A stretch of DNA of 48,973 nucleotides from Nitrospira sp. CR1.2 (GTDB lineage Bacteria; Nitrospirota; Nitrospiria; Nitrospirales; Nitrospiraceae), in assembly GCA_014055495.1 (NCBI GenBank), contig WIAG01000026.1:1-48973 (forward strand). The letters are read 5' to 3'. Every line of letters begins with the position of its first letter. The stretch's first letter is position 1. Positions 8,888 through 18,400 of this stretch are shown piece by piece. A program made the translations under genes and the position numbers. Under the pieces are notes generated by a model that was given only the letters and a program-made list of their open reading frames with translations, ran no database searches and was not told the origin of the DNA.

Positions 8888-9613
8888 ATGAGCCGGAGCC
8901 GGATCCAGGTGGTCTTCTTCGACGCGGCCGATACCCTGTTTCACATTCAAGGGTCCGTGGCGGAGATTTATCTCCAGCATGCGGAGCGCCATGGATTCCG
9001 CACGACGCCGGACTCATTGGCTGCGATCAAAGCGGCATTTGCCCGCTCGTTTCGCGATGCGCCGCCGCCGGTGTTTGCTGCAACGGAACCCAGCGCGATC
9101 AAACAATCGGAGCGCTTATGGTGGTTCGACATCGTCCACAATGTCTTTTACCGCGTGGGCATGTTCGAAGGGTTCGATGAATTTTTCGAGGAGGTGTTTG
9201 CACGGTTTGCGCAAGCGGAGTCCTGGCGCCTGTTTCCCGAGACGCTGGGCGTGCTGACGGCGCTCAAAGATCAGGGATACGAGTTGGGGATCATTTCCAA
9301 TTTCGACTCGCGGCTATTTCCCGTGCTGCGAGGACTCGGGATCGCCGACTTCTTCGATACGATCACGATTTCCAGTTTGGCTCATGCTGCGAAGCCGTCT
9401 GCGCGAATTTTCGAGCAGGCGTTGGAGAAGCATGCCGTCGACCCGGAAGATGCGCTGCATGTCGGCGATAGCGAGCGTGATGATGTGAAGGGTGCAGTCG
9501 CAGTCGGACTGACGGGGGTATTGCTGGCGAGAGGTCTGCCGTCCGGGGGATCGAGTGGAACGACGATTGCGACCCTCGATGAACTTCTGCCGCTGTTGTC
9601 ACGCCTCCAGTAA
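8888..9613 (+). CDS. HAD-superfamily hydrolase (HDHD3/DREG-2-like)
   Basis: The 241-residue protein has HAD motifs in order: motif I FFDAADTLF with nucleophile D12, motif II IISNFDSR, a lysine region SLAHAAKPSARIFEQAL (motif III), and motif IV HVGDSERDDVKGA. The second Asp of the usual DxDxT is replaced by Ala14 (DxAxT), as in the HDHD3-like branch, so ordinary phosphatase chemistry is uncertain. A helical cap domain lies between residues 20 and 115. An AGGAG site precedes the ATG by 12 bases. The 3' end overlaps the convergent sirtuin gene by 15 bases. Substrate unknown. Confidence 0.9.
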   Translation: MSRSRIQVVFFDAADTLFHIQGSVAEIYLQHAERHGFRTTPDSLAAIKAAFARSFRDAPPPVFAATEPSAIKQSERLWWFDIVHNVFYRVGMFEGFDEFFEEVFARFAQAESWRLFPETLGVLTALKDQGYELGIISNFDSRLFPVLRGLGIADFFDTITISSLAHAAKPSARIFEQALEKHAVDPEDALHVGDSERDDVKGAVAVGLTGVLLARGLPSGGSSGTTIATLDELLPLLSRLQ

Positions 9614-10330
9614 CAGTGGCACGAGGTCTCGCGCGCGTCCCTGCAGCGTGGCGTCCGCCAGATTCGAGCGCGGCGTCGAGTCGATATTGATCTCCACGAT
9701 ACACGCGCCCGCCTGCTTGGCGATGGCGCCGAATCCCGCGGCCGGATAGACCAGCCCCGACGTACCGACGATCAAGCAGACATCGCTGCTCTGCAGTGCG
9801 GCGGCGCTCTTTTCCAAATCTTCTGCTGCCAGTGATTCCCCGAACCAGACAATGTGCGGGCGAAGCAATCCGCCACAGGATTGGCAGAGGGGAAGAATCG
9901 CGATGGGTACATCCCGATTTTCAACGATACAGCGACAATCAGTGCAGCGGACCTTCCAGATGTTGCCGTGAATCTCGGATAGCCGCCGCGAGCCTGCGTC
10001 GCGGTGCAATCCGTCTACATTCTGCGTAATGAGCCAGAAGTGTTCGAATCGCCGCTCCATTGAGGCCACCGCGTCGTGCGCGGGATTCGGTCGTTTGGTC
10101 GCGATGAGTTCCCGGCGCCAGTTGTACCATTCCCACACCAGCCGGGGGTCGCGCTCAAAGGCTTCCGGCGTGGCGAGATCTTCCGCACGGTATTGCCGCC
10201 AGAGCCCGTCGGCGCCGCGAAACGTCGGCACGCCGCTGTCGGCGGAGATTCCCGCCCCAGTCAGGACGGTGACGGACCGGGCCGCGGCCAGTGTGGATCG
10301 GATCAGTTGAAGTGTGGAGCCGGTTCCCAT
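9599..10330 (-). CDS. cobB: SIR2-family NAD-dependent protein deacylase (class III type)
   Basis: Sirtuins remove acyl groups from lysines using NAD. The 243-residue form starting at the ATG at 10,330 fits the family; the frame stays open to 10,489, but the extra 53 residues have no sirtuin features and would overlap the promoter of the next gene. Visible motifs: GAGISADSGVPTFRG (25-39), TQNVDGLH (102-109) with catalytic H121 in IHGN, zinc cysteines C129, C132, C149 and C152, and GTSGLVYPAAG. Tyr69 and Arg72 in the YxxR pattern mark class III sirtuins, which prefer succinyl- or malonyl-lysine; that preference is known for the family and inferred here. Confidence 0.93.
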   Translation of the reverse strand: MGTGSTLQLIRSTLAAARSVTVLTGAGISADSGVPTFRGADGLWRQYRAEDLATPEAFERDPRLVWEWYNWRRELIATKRPNPAHDAVASMERRFEHFWLITQNVDGLHRDAGSRRLSEIHGNIWKVRCTDCRCIVENRDVPIAILPLCQSCGGLLRPHIVWFGESLAAEDLEKSAAALQSSDVCLIVGTSGLVYPAAGFGAIAKQAGACIVEINIDSTPRSNLADATLQGRARDLVPLLLEA

Positions 10331-10437
10331 CGTCGTCGGTGGTGCCGCTTGTTGCGGTTGTGTCGTGAGACGGCATGCTAGCAGATTGTGACGGTGCGGG
10401 GAAATGAGGCCGATGCTGGCGGCTCTCAGAGACAGCC

Positions 10438-10446
10438 TGCTATAGT
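10438..10446 (+). promoter_or_regulatory. Extended -10 promoter candidate for the ketopantoate reductase fusion
   Basis: TGCTATAGT gives the extended -10 pattern TGnTATAGT (five of six -10 matches) 34 bases before the ATG at 10,481. No convincing -35 box is seen. Confidence 0.45.
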
Positions 10447-10480
10447 ACGCGTCTTTTGAACGCAATGAGTGAGGCATCTG

Positions 10481-11848
10481 ATGAAGCAAATCATGGTGGT
10501 CGGGGCCGGTTCAGTCGGCGGATTTTTTGGAGCGCATCTTGCCAGGAACAATCCCAATGTCTCATTCCTCCTCCGGCCCCGCACGTTGGAGGCCGTGAAG
10601 CGCAACGGCCTGACGATCAAGAGTGCCAAGGGAAATTTCACCGTCCATCCGCCGGCCGCATCCGATCCTCGGCAACTGACCACCCCCGATCTCATTATTC
10701 TTGCGGTGAAGGCCTATGACCTCGACGAGGTCATGACGCAGTTGGAACCGGTGCTGACCGATCGCACGGTGATCCTCACGCTGCAAAACGGCATCGATAC
10801 CGAAGATCGAATCATTGCCCGCGTGCAGCGAGACTGTGTGGTCGGCGGGGTGGCCTTCATCTATTCGAAGATCGTCGAGCCCGGGGTCATTGAACACTAT
10901 AAGCGCGGTGGGGTGGCGATCGGAGAACTGATGGGGCATACGAGCGAGCGGGTCTCGCAGATCGCCGAGATCTTCAAGCAGGCGGGGATTTCCTGCCAAC
11001 TCAGTGAGGATATCCGCAGGAGCAAATGGGAGAAGATGTGCTGGAATTGCGTCTTTAATCCACTCACGGTGGTGATCGACGACAAGGTGGCGAAGGCGCT
11101 CGATCATCCGGAAATGGCCGGCGTGATCCGGCAGATTGTCGGTGAAGTCGCAGCGGTGTCTGCGGCGGTAAAAGTGCCGTTGGCGCTCGACATGGCCGAA
11201 AAGGTCGTGAAATGGACGCAAGAGTTGCGCGACATCCACACCTCGATGTACGACGATTGGAAAGCCAAGCGCCCGACGGAGATCGACTACCTGAACGGCT
11301 ATATCGTGCGTGTTGGAGGCGAATTGGGGATTCCTACGCCGGTCAATGAAGCGCTGACTGCGATGGTGAAAACGATTACCGAAAAGGAACTGTCGGGTCC
11401 TGGCGTTGTCCGCATCGACGGCGCCGTCGTTCAGCCGGTCTCATTGACGAGGACGGCCCTGCAGCAATTGTCGCAGGAGCAGCGGGTGGATGATATCAGC
11501 GTGTTGATGCCGTCTATGCGGGGCCGTGCCATCCGCGTGAAGGGCCTGTTGGAGATTCCGGCGCTTGCGGTGGACGCCGACCATGTGACCTTTCACTCCC
11601 TCGATGGGAAATATGCCGCCACCCTCACATTACAACAGGCCCAGGACTTCGGGCTGTTGCTGTACGAGCTTGACGGGCAGCCTCTACCGGACGGCAAGGG
11701 CGGCCCCTACCGCTTGGTGACGCCGGGGCTCGGCGATCTCTGTGCCAATGTGAAGGGCGTGGGACGCATCGAGGTGCGCGCCGGATCGGGCAAAGATACG
11801 CGGCCGGCCGTCCGACCGCCGGAATGTGCGATCGACGGAAAGGGTTGA
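10481..11848 (+). CDS. Ketopantoate reductase-like protein with molybdopterin-oxidoreductase-like C-terminal tail
   Basis: Residues 1 to about 300 are a 2-dehydropantoate 2-reductase (ApbA/PanE family), which reduces ketopantoate with NADPH: Rossmann loop GAGSVGGFFGAHLA at the N-terminus, LQNGIDTEDRI, and the catalytic-lysine region RRSKWEKMCWN. A further 150 residues follow that PanE lacks: the stretch from DHVTFHSLDGKYAA through LLYELDGQPL to GGPYRLVTPG and VKGVGRIEV resembles the C-terminal half of sulfite-oxidase-type molybdopterin-binding domains, without the cofactor-binding cysteine part. The ATG at 10,481 has GTGAGG six bases upstream; a GTG 12 bases earlier is also possible. True substrate is uncertain. 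Confidence 0.88.
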   Translation: MKQIMVVGAGSVGGFFGAHLARNNPNVSFLLRPRTLEAVKRNGLTIKSAKGNFTVHPPAASDPRQLTTPDLIILAVKAYDLDEVMTQLEPVLTDRTVILTLQNGIDTEDRIIARVQRDCVVGGVAFIYSKIVEPGVIEHYKRGGVAIGELMGHTSERVSQIAEIFKQAGISCQLSEDIRRSKWEKMCWNCVFNPLTVVIDDKVAKALDHPEMAGVIRQIVGEVAAVSAAVKVPLALDMAEKVVKWTQELRDIHTSMYDDWKAKRPTEIDYLNGYIVRVGGELGIPTPVNEALTAMVKTITEKELSGPGVVRIDGAVVQPVSLTRTALQQLSQEQRVDDISVLMPSMRGRAIRVKGLLEIPALAVDADHVTFHSLDGKYAATLTLQQAQDFGLLLYELDGQPLPDGKGGPYRLVTPGLGDLCANVKGVGRIEVRAGSGKDTRPAVRPPECAIDGKG

Positions 11849-11853
11849 GTGCC

Positions 11854-13191
11854 TCAGGTGGGTGACGAACGAAGCACCCGGATGCTTCTCCACCGCTCCG
11901 AGCGATACCGCCAGAGCATCAACGCCATACGCAACGTCCAGTCGGCGATCATGGCCAGCCACACGTAGAACACTCCCATGTTCAACCAATAGCCGACTAC
12001 CACGGCGATGGGGATACGCACGCCCCACATGCCGATCATCGTGGCGACCATGATGAACCGGGTGTCGCCCGCTCCGCGCAGTGATCCGGCCACCACCATG
12101 GTGAGCGCGAGTGGGATCTGCAACAGCGCCACGATTTTCAAAAAGAGGGTACCCAGGTCGATGACCGCTTCGTCGCTGGTGAAGGCGCGCAGGAGGGCAT
12201 AGGGGAAAAAGAAGAAGATCACTCCCATCACCGACATCATGTACGCCGCCAACCGATTTGCTTCCCAGTGCTCCAGTTTTGCCCTGGTGTATTTCCCCGC
12301 TCCGATACTCTGTCCCACCATGGTGGCGGCGGCGATCGCAAAGCCGTAGCCCGGTAGGAACGACAGGGACTCAATCGATAGCCCGACCTGGTGAGCCGCG
12401 TACGATACCGTCCCGTAGATCAACACGATCTTGGTGTACAGCAGGATCCCGGCTTGCTGCACGATGCGCTCACCAGAGACCGGGGCGCCCACGCGCCAGA
12501 TCGTGTGAATCAAATCGAACCGGAGTCGATGGAAGGGGCGGAGCATCCCACGGCAATGGGAGAGGAGGTAGACACATCCGGTCGCTTCTGCAATGCCGAC
12601 CGCGATCGCTGCGCCGTTGACGCCCAGTTCCGGCAACCCCCATCGGCCATAGATGAGGGGAAAGGCGATGACGATATGGAGCAGATTCACGACGATCATG
12701 GCATACATCGGTGTTTTTGTGTCACCCGTGCCTTGCAGGATCGAGGAGAGGACCTGTAGCGTGATCGTGAAGGGAATGAGCAGGAAGATCAGGTTGGAGT
12801 AGGGCAGCGCGAGACGGATGACGTCTGCGTGTGCCCCAAGCAATTCCATCGCAAGCCGATTTGCAAGCAGGCCGAACGTGAGGAGGCCAAGCGAGATCAA
12901 TAGCGACAGTCCGAGAAAATGGCGCGCGGCCTGGCCAGCATCATCATACCGGCGGGCGCCCCATAATTGCGCCATGACGACGTTGGATCCGACCGAGAGG
13001 CCGGAAACCAGCGTGGTGGCGATGAAGGCCAGCAACTGCCCGAGGCCGACGGCGGCAATCGGGACGGCCCCTAATCCCCCGACCAGAAAGACGGCGACGA
13101 TGCCTTCAGCCCGTTGCAGCAGGCTGCTGACGGTGACGGGAAGCGCGAGCGTGAGAACGGAGCGTCTGATCTGTGCGATGCCCTGTGCCAT
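11854..13191 (-). CDS. MATE-family efflux transporter
   Basis: Multidrug and toxin extrusion proteins export cationic drugs and metabolites in exchange for Na+ or H+. The 445-residue protein has the twelve hydrophobic segments expected, in two bundles of six. Family features include the N-terminal LTLALPVTVSSLLQRAEGIV stretch, SVGSNVVMAQLWGA after helix 2, and the matching SIGAGKYTRAKLEH loop in the second half (after helix 8), followed by RGAGDTRF. The ATG follows a short gap opposite the divergent DUF2779 gene. It ends 5 bases from the convergent ketopantoate reductase-like gene. Substrate unknown. Confidence 0.95.
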   Translation of the reverse strand: MAQGIAQIRRSVLTLALPVTVSSLLQRAEGIVAVFLVGGLGAVPIAAVGLGQLLAFIATTLVSGLSVGSNVVMAQLWGARRYDDAGQAARHFLGLSLLISLGLLTFGLLANRLAMELLGAHADVIRLALPYSNLIFLLIPFTITLQVLSSILQGTGDTKTPMYAMIVVNLLHIVIAFPLIYGRWGLPELGVNGAAIAVGIAEATGCVYLLSHCRGMLRPFHRLRFDLIHTIWRVGAPVSGERIVQQAGILLYTKIVLIYGTVSYAAHQVGLSIESLSFLPGYGFAIAAATMVGQSIGAGKYTRAKLEHWEANRLAAYMMSVMGVIFFFFPYALLRAFTSDEAVIDLGTLFLKIVALLQIPLALTMVVAGSLRGAGDTRFIMVATMIGMWGVRIPIAVVVGYWLNMGVFYVWLAMIADWTLRMALMLWRYRSERWRSIRVLRSSPT

Positions 13192-13292
13192 GCGGCGTCA
13201 TCCTAACAGAACCAGGTTTGCTTCGTGGAGCATGCGCCTTGCCGGACGGGGCTGGACAACTCACATCGCGCTTCGGTAGCCTGCAAGAGTCT

Positions 13293-14798
13293 ATGTTGAT
13301 CTCACCTGAGCCTGCCGCGCGTTCCTCCTATCGCTTATCCAAATTGCGCTATCTGTCGGGTCTGCAATGTCATAAGCGTCTGTACCTGGAGATCCATGCG
13401 CCAGGATTGGCCACCAAGCCGGATGCCGCCACACAGGCGATTCTGGATATGGGCACGGATCTGGGTGAACTGGCGCGCCGACGGTTCCCCGGCGGACGGC
13501 TTGTCACGGCCGGGTATCGGCAATCTCAGGAAGCCTTGGCGCAAACGGCCGAGCTGCTGAAGGATCCGATGGTCCTGGCGATCTTCGAAGGGGCGTTTCA
13601 ATTCAACCAGGTCCTGGTCCGTGTGGACGTCCTGCAACGTGTCGGGCTCAATGAGCTGGGGCTGCCGACTTGGCGCCTCGTGGAGGTGAAGTCTTCCACC
13701 AAGGTGAAGGCGACCCATGTCGACGATCTGACCATTCAGAGCTTCGTGCTGGAGGGAAGCGGCCTGGTGTTAGCGGAGATCTGTCTGATGCACGTCAATA
13801 CGCAGTATGTGTACGACGGTCGGCATGTAGACCTCGACCAACTGTTCACCCTGCGTTCGCTGACCGACACCGTGCGGCCTCGGTTGCCGGAAGTCGAGAC
13901 GCGGCTCGGGGCGATGCAGGCGATGTTGGAAGACTTGTCGGCGCCTGCCATCCCTCCGGATGAGCATTGCCACAGTCCCTATGAATGCCCGTTCTGGGAT
14001 CACTGTACGCGGGAAAAGCCGGCCCGCTGGATTTACCATTTGCCCGGGAGCAGTAAGACGGTCATCCAGCTTCGCGAGTTGGGGGTGGAGACCATCGATG
14101 ACATCCCCGATCAGGTGGTGCTGACGCCGGTGCAACGGCGGGTGAAGGATAACCGCGAATGGGTGGGAGCAGGCCTGCGGTCGGCGTTGGAGACCATCGT
14201 CTATCCCGTGCACCATTTGGATTTTGAGACCTTCATGCCCGCGGTGCCGAAGTATACGGATACCAGGCCGTATCAGGTGATCCCGACCCAATGGTCCAAC
14301 CACATCGAACATCTGGACGGCACGCTGGCGCATGCCGAGTTTCTGTGCCGGGACGAACGGGATCCACGCGAACAATTGGCGGTGACGTTGTTGGAGTCGT
14401 TGGGTCGGGAGGGCAGCATCTGCGTCTACTCGAGTTACGAACGGTCTGTAATCGAGCGGCTGGCGGAGGACTTTCCTTCGTTGCGAAAGGATCTGAAGCG
14501 AATTGTGGGCAGACTGTGGGATCTCCACGTGATTATCCGCGACCACTACTACCATCCGGCCTTCGGGGGGAGCTACTCGATCAAGGCCGTCTTACCGGCG
14601 GTGGTGCCTGCCTTGAGTTATGACGATCTGATCATTCGCGACGGGGGGGTGGCGGCGTGTGAATACAGCCGCATGATTTTCGCAGTCAGTGACTGGATCG
14701 AAAAGGCGAGAATTGAGGAGGCGCTCCTGCGCTATTGTGAGCGTGATACCTTGGCTATGGTCGAATTACGGAAGGAGTTGAAGAAACGAGCCGGTTAG
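13293..14798 (+). CDS. DUF2779 protein: RecB-like nuclease part plus RNase H-like exonuclease part
   Basis: The 501-residue product (ATG at 13,293; the frame is open further upstream but would overlap the divergent MATE promoter) looks like a two-part nuclease. The first half resembles PD-(D/E)XK RecB/Cas4-like enzymes: LVEVKSSTKVK (E131, K133) is the likely active-site strand, and C226, C232 and C238 with an early cysteine (C28 in LQCHKRLYLE) form the typical iron-sulfur cluster set. The second half starts with VHHLDFETF (D310, E312) and ends with YCERDTLAMVEL, matching the DEDD/RNase H-like exonuclease fold. Cellular role is unknown; a DNA repair or RNA processing role is inference. Confidence 0.9.
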   Translation: MLISPEPAARSSYRLSKLRYLSGLQCHKRLYLEIHAPGLATKPDAATQAILDMGTDLGELARRRFPGGRLVTAGYRQSQEALAQTAELLKDPMVLAIFEGAFQFNQVLVRVDVLQRVGLNELGLPTWRLVEVKSSTKVKATHVDDLTIQSFVLEGSGLVLAEICLMHVNTQYVYDGRHVDLDQLFTLRSLTDTVRPRLPEVETRLGAMQAMLEDLSAPAIPPDEHCHSPYECPFWDHCTREKPARWIYHLPGSSKTVIQLRELGVETIDDIPDQVVLTPVQRRVKDNREWVGAGLRSALETIVYPVHHLDFETFMPAVPKYTDTRPYQVIPTQWSNHIEHLDGTLAHAEFLCRDERDPREQLAVTLLESLGREGSICVYSSYERSVIERLAEDFPSLRKDLKRIVGRLWDLHVIIRDHYYHPAFGGSYSIKAVLPAVVPALSYDDLIIRDGGVAACEYSRMIFAVSDWIEKARIEEALLRYCERDTLAMVELRKELKKRAG

Positions 14799-14929
14799 TG
14801 CTTTCCCCGTCGGCGCATCCATTTCACCATCTGCAGACAGGTCGATCCGAGTTGTTCATCCGCCATCAGTGCGATCCCACCCAAGGCCAACAGCGTCATC
14901 ACCAGCGCGGCTTCGGTTTGTTCGAACAT
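14795..14929 (-). CDS. Small single-pass membrane protein (44 aa), unknown function
   Basis: The ATG at 14,929 is preceded by AGGAGG with a 5-base spacer, the best ribosome site in this stretch, and opens a 44-residue frame. Residues 7-23 (AALVMTLLALGGIALMA) form one membrane segment; the C-terminus is basic (KWMRRRGKH), so an N-out/C-in orientation is likely. The frame is open further upstream to 15,028, but that part is Pro-rich and has no ribosome site. The stop codon overlaps the stop of the convergent DUF2779 gene. No family recognised. Confidence 0.5.
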   Translation of the reverse strand: MFEQTEAALVMTLLALGGIALMADEQLGSTCLQMVKWMRRRGKH

Positions 14930-15129
14930 GCGGCCCTCCTGTGTGGACCAGAGACTATCCTGGATCTGAGGAGGCGAATAGTCCACCAGAGGCGGGGGAA
15001 GGCCCCGGCCTGTTGGAAAGTGCGTCACCGCGAAGGGTAAGGCATCGAAGCCTACGCGAAGTCAGATGAGCACGGAGTAGACGAGGGGCTTTTGCTGGAA
15101 GGGGAGGATGCAGGTCAAGCGCCCCTGCG

Positions 15130-15217
<88 letters not shown>

Positions 15218-15241
15218 GCGCAAGGTCAGGCAAAGACGTGC

Positions 15242-15270
15242 AGCTTACCGTGGACGGTTACGAGATTCAA
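15242..15270 (-). promoter_or_regulatory. Candidate promoter of tRNA-Ser
   Basis: TTGAAT (15,265-15,270) and TAAGCT (15,242-15,247) on the minus strand are 17 bases apart and end about 25 bases before the tRNA 5' end. The -10 match is poor, so this is a positional guess. Confidence 0.25.
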
Positions 15271-15321
15271 ATGAAATCATATGCTTGAGCCAGACTTTCT
15301 TCCGCCGTGAGGGAAATCCCG

Positions 15322-15343
15322 CAAGTGGGGAACAAGTGGGGAA
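15322..15343 (+). repeat. Two tandem 11-bp copies of CAAGTGGGGAA
   Basis: CAAGTGGGGAA occurs twice head to tail upstream of the NRPS gene, just before its candidate promoter at 15,358. The position would suit an activator site, but two copies of a short repeat may also be chance. I know no regulator for it. Confidence 0.5.
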
Positions 15344-15357
15344 AAGGTGATTCCGTT

Positions 15358-15385
15358 TTGTAATGCATTCATTCCACCGTAGACT
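15358..15385 (+). promoter_or_regulatory. Candidate promoter of the lipopeptide operon
   Basis: TTGTAA (15,358-15,363), a 16-base spacer and TAGACT (15,380-15,385) lie about 72 bases before the NRPS start. Each box matches the consensus in four of six positions. It would drive the NRPS, ABC exporter and phosphopantetheinyl transferase together. Confidence 0.3.
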
Positions 15386-15457
15386 GACCACGTGCCGCGA
15401 GACGGGCCGGGGACAGTGGTGTGACCGGATTTTTTGTGGTTACATCATGATGGGTCT

Positions 15458-18400
15458 ATGACCTGTCTTTTCCGCACGCCTCTCGGTCCCACTGGGGTTG
15501 AGCATTTTGTGGTCAGACATCCACCGGTAAGCATTCCACCCGGCGACACGTTGTGCGATGTGCTGCGTTGGCGGGCTGAGCATCAGCCCGACCGGCCGGC
15601 TTATGTGTTTCTCCGTGACGGCGGCAGCAGCGAGGCCGTCCTTACCTATGGCGAGCTCGACCTACGGGTTCGCGCGATCGCCGGATATCTGCAATCCCGA
15701 ATGGCTCCGGGAGAGCGGCTGCTCCTGATCTATCCCCCTGGACTTGAGTTTGTGCAGGCCTTCTGGGCAGCGCTCTACGCGGGCTTAATTGCCGTGCCGG
15801 TGCCGCCTCCCGATGCATTTCGCGTGAAGTCCGGCGCGTCACGCGTGCAGAGCATCATGCAAGATGCCGGCGCTGTCGGCGCATTGACCACCGGCACAAT
15901 TCTCAACACACTGCAGTCGCACCACCAGCTACCCTCGATGGGACAGTGGTTGTCGATTGAGGACACGGCCTCAGCATCGCCTTCAGACTGGCGCCCGACG
16001 CCTCCCTCCGCTACCGGGGTGGCCTATCTGCAATACACGTCCGGCTCGACTGCCGCCCCCAAAGGGGTGATGGTCAGCCACGACAATATGACGGCGCAGA
16101 GTCGCTGCATCACCGAGGCCGGCGGCTACGACCCAGGATCCGTCACGCTCTCCTGGATGCCGCATTTTCATGACTATGGGCTGGTCAAGGGAATCATCCA
16201 ACCGGCCTGGATCGGCCGCCCCGCCTACCTCATGTCGCCGCTGACCTTCCTGAAGCGCCCGGTTCGCTGGCTGGAGGCTATCCAGCGATATGGAGTCACC
16301 CATAGCGGTGCGCCCAATTTTGCGTATCGCCGTTGTGTCGACGCGATCGCACCGGACGATCGTGCCAAACTGGATCTGTCCGGGTGGCAGGTGGCCAGTT
16401 GCGGCGCTGAGCCCATTGCACCGGACACGATCGAGCGATTCCTGGACGCCTTCGGACCGGCAGGCTTCCGGCGAGACGCGTTTTATCCTGCGTATGGCAT
16501 GGCGGAATATACGCTCCTCATTTCTCTAAAGCGGCAAGGTGTGCCGCCCACGATCGAGTCCCTCGATGCGGCCGCGCTTGAGCAGGGGGTTGCGGCAGGG
16601 CCCATGGCCGGAACCGGGCCTGTTCGACAGGTCGTCGGGTGCGGGCTTCCGGTTGGCGATACCAGGGTGGTCATCGCGCACCACGAAACCCTGTCCCGTT
16701 GTGCGGCGCAGCAGGTCGGAGAAATCTGGCTGGCCGGCACCAGCACGACGCAAGGGTATTGGAACAATCCGGAGGAGACGGCGCGGACCTTCGGCGCAAG
16801 GCTACGGGATACGGGCGAGGGGCCGTTCCTGCGCACTGGCGACCTCGGGTTCGTCAAAGATGGCGAACTGTTTGTCACGGGGCGTCTGAAAGACTTGCTC
16901 ATTGTGCGAGGGAGAAATCATTACCCTCAGGACCTCGAGCGCACGGTGCAGTCGTGCCATCCCATGTTCCGAGTCGGGGGAACGGCGGCCTTTTCCGTCG
17001 AGGATGCCGGTGAAGAAGCTGTCGTGATCGTACAGGAACTCGAACGGCAGGCCGTACCGCCGCCTATCGAGGAACTGGCTTCTTCGATCCGCCTCGCCCT
17101 GTCGGAGCAGCATGATCTGCATGTGTCCGGCGTCGTGTTTATCAAGGCGGGCAGCCTTCCCAAAACCTCAAGCGGCAAAGTGCAACGGCGAACCTGCCGT
17201 GAGCAGTACTTGGCGCGTCGTTTGGCGGTGATCGGCCAGAGTGGGGTGCCGCTTCCGTCAGTCGTGCCGTCGGCGACGACCAACGAACCAACCGACCTGC
17301 GTACGCTCTTGCCTGATGCGCGCCGCCACACGATCATGCAGGAGGTGCAGAGGATCATTGCCGGTCGACTCGGGCGGAGCGACGAAGCGATTCCCTTTGA
17401 CCGGCCGATCCATCGTCTGGGGCTCGACTCTTTGATGGCAGCCGACGTCCTGCATCGCATCGAACAGTCGTTTCAAGTGGCGCTTTCCCTTCACACCCTC
17501 CTGGGAGGCGCGACGATCAATGACCTCGCCACGACGATTGACGGTGAATGGGGTGCGGGGGAATCACCCGCAATGGCGGTCTCTTCGACGGCCGCTGATG
17601 CCGAGACCCCTGGGCCATTGTCCGACAATCAGGCCGCCTTGTGGTTCTTGAGTCGCCTCGCACCGGACAGTTCAGCCGCCAACGTGTCGGTGTTGCTGCA
17701 TGTGCCGCCCACAGTCGATCCGACCACCGTACGGCAAGCGCTGGACCGAATGGCTACCCGGCACGCGATGCTTCGTACGACGTTTGAGACAGCGGCCGAT
17801 GTTCCAGTCCAACGTGTTCATGACCATCTCCCGCCGGGCTGGATGCTGGTTGAGAGTACGACCTGGGATTGGACCCGGTTGCGGCAGGAGGCGATGACTG
17901 CGGCGGCGATGCCGTTCGATCTTTCACAGGGGCCGCTGTGGAACGCCCGTTTCTTTCATGGAGCCACACAGAATTGGTTGTTGCTGGTCGCCCACCACAT
18001 CGTGGTCGACGGATGGTCGATGCTCCACCTCGTCGAGGAACTCAAGCGTGACTGTGCGCCGGGAACGGGGCAAGCTCGGGAAGTGGGTGAAGAGACGGGC
18101 TCTCCCGCACCCTACCGGCAGTTTGTCGGATGGCATCGGATCCTGTTGGCCGGCGAGGAGGGTAAACGCCTGTCACAATATTGGCAGGCGCAGTTGGCCG
18201 GTGAATTACCGAGCTACGACATGTTGTATGACCGGCCGCAGCAGACGCTTGAGCCTGCGCACTATGCCTGGCACGCATTTCATCTCGAAGCGGCACTGGT
18301 TGAGCGTCTCAAGGCATTGGCCCGTGAAGAGGGAACAACACTGTATGTCCTGTGCCTGGCCGCCCTTCAGGTCCTGCTGTATCGATACACGGATCATGAA

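Noticed and set aside
13173-13292. Longer start of the DUF2779 protein
   Set aside because: The extra residues would overlap the MATE gene start and its promoter region and have no ribosome site; the ATG at 13,293 fits the family start.
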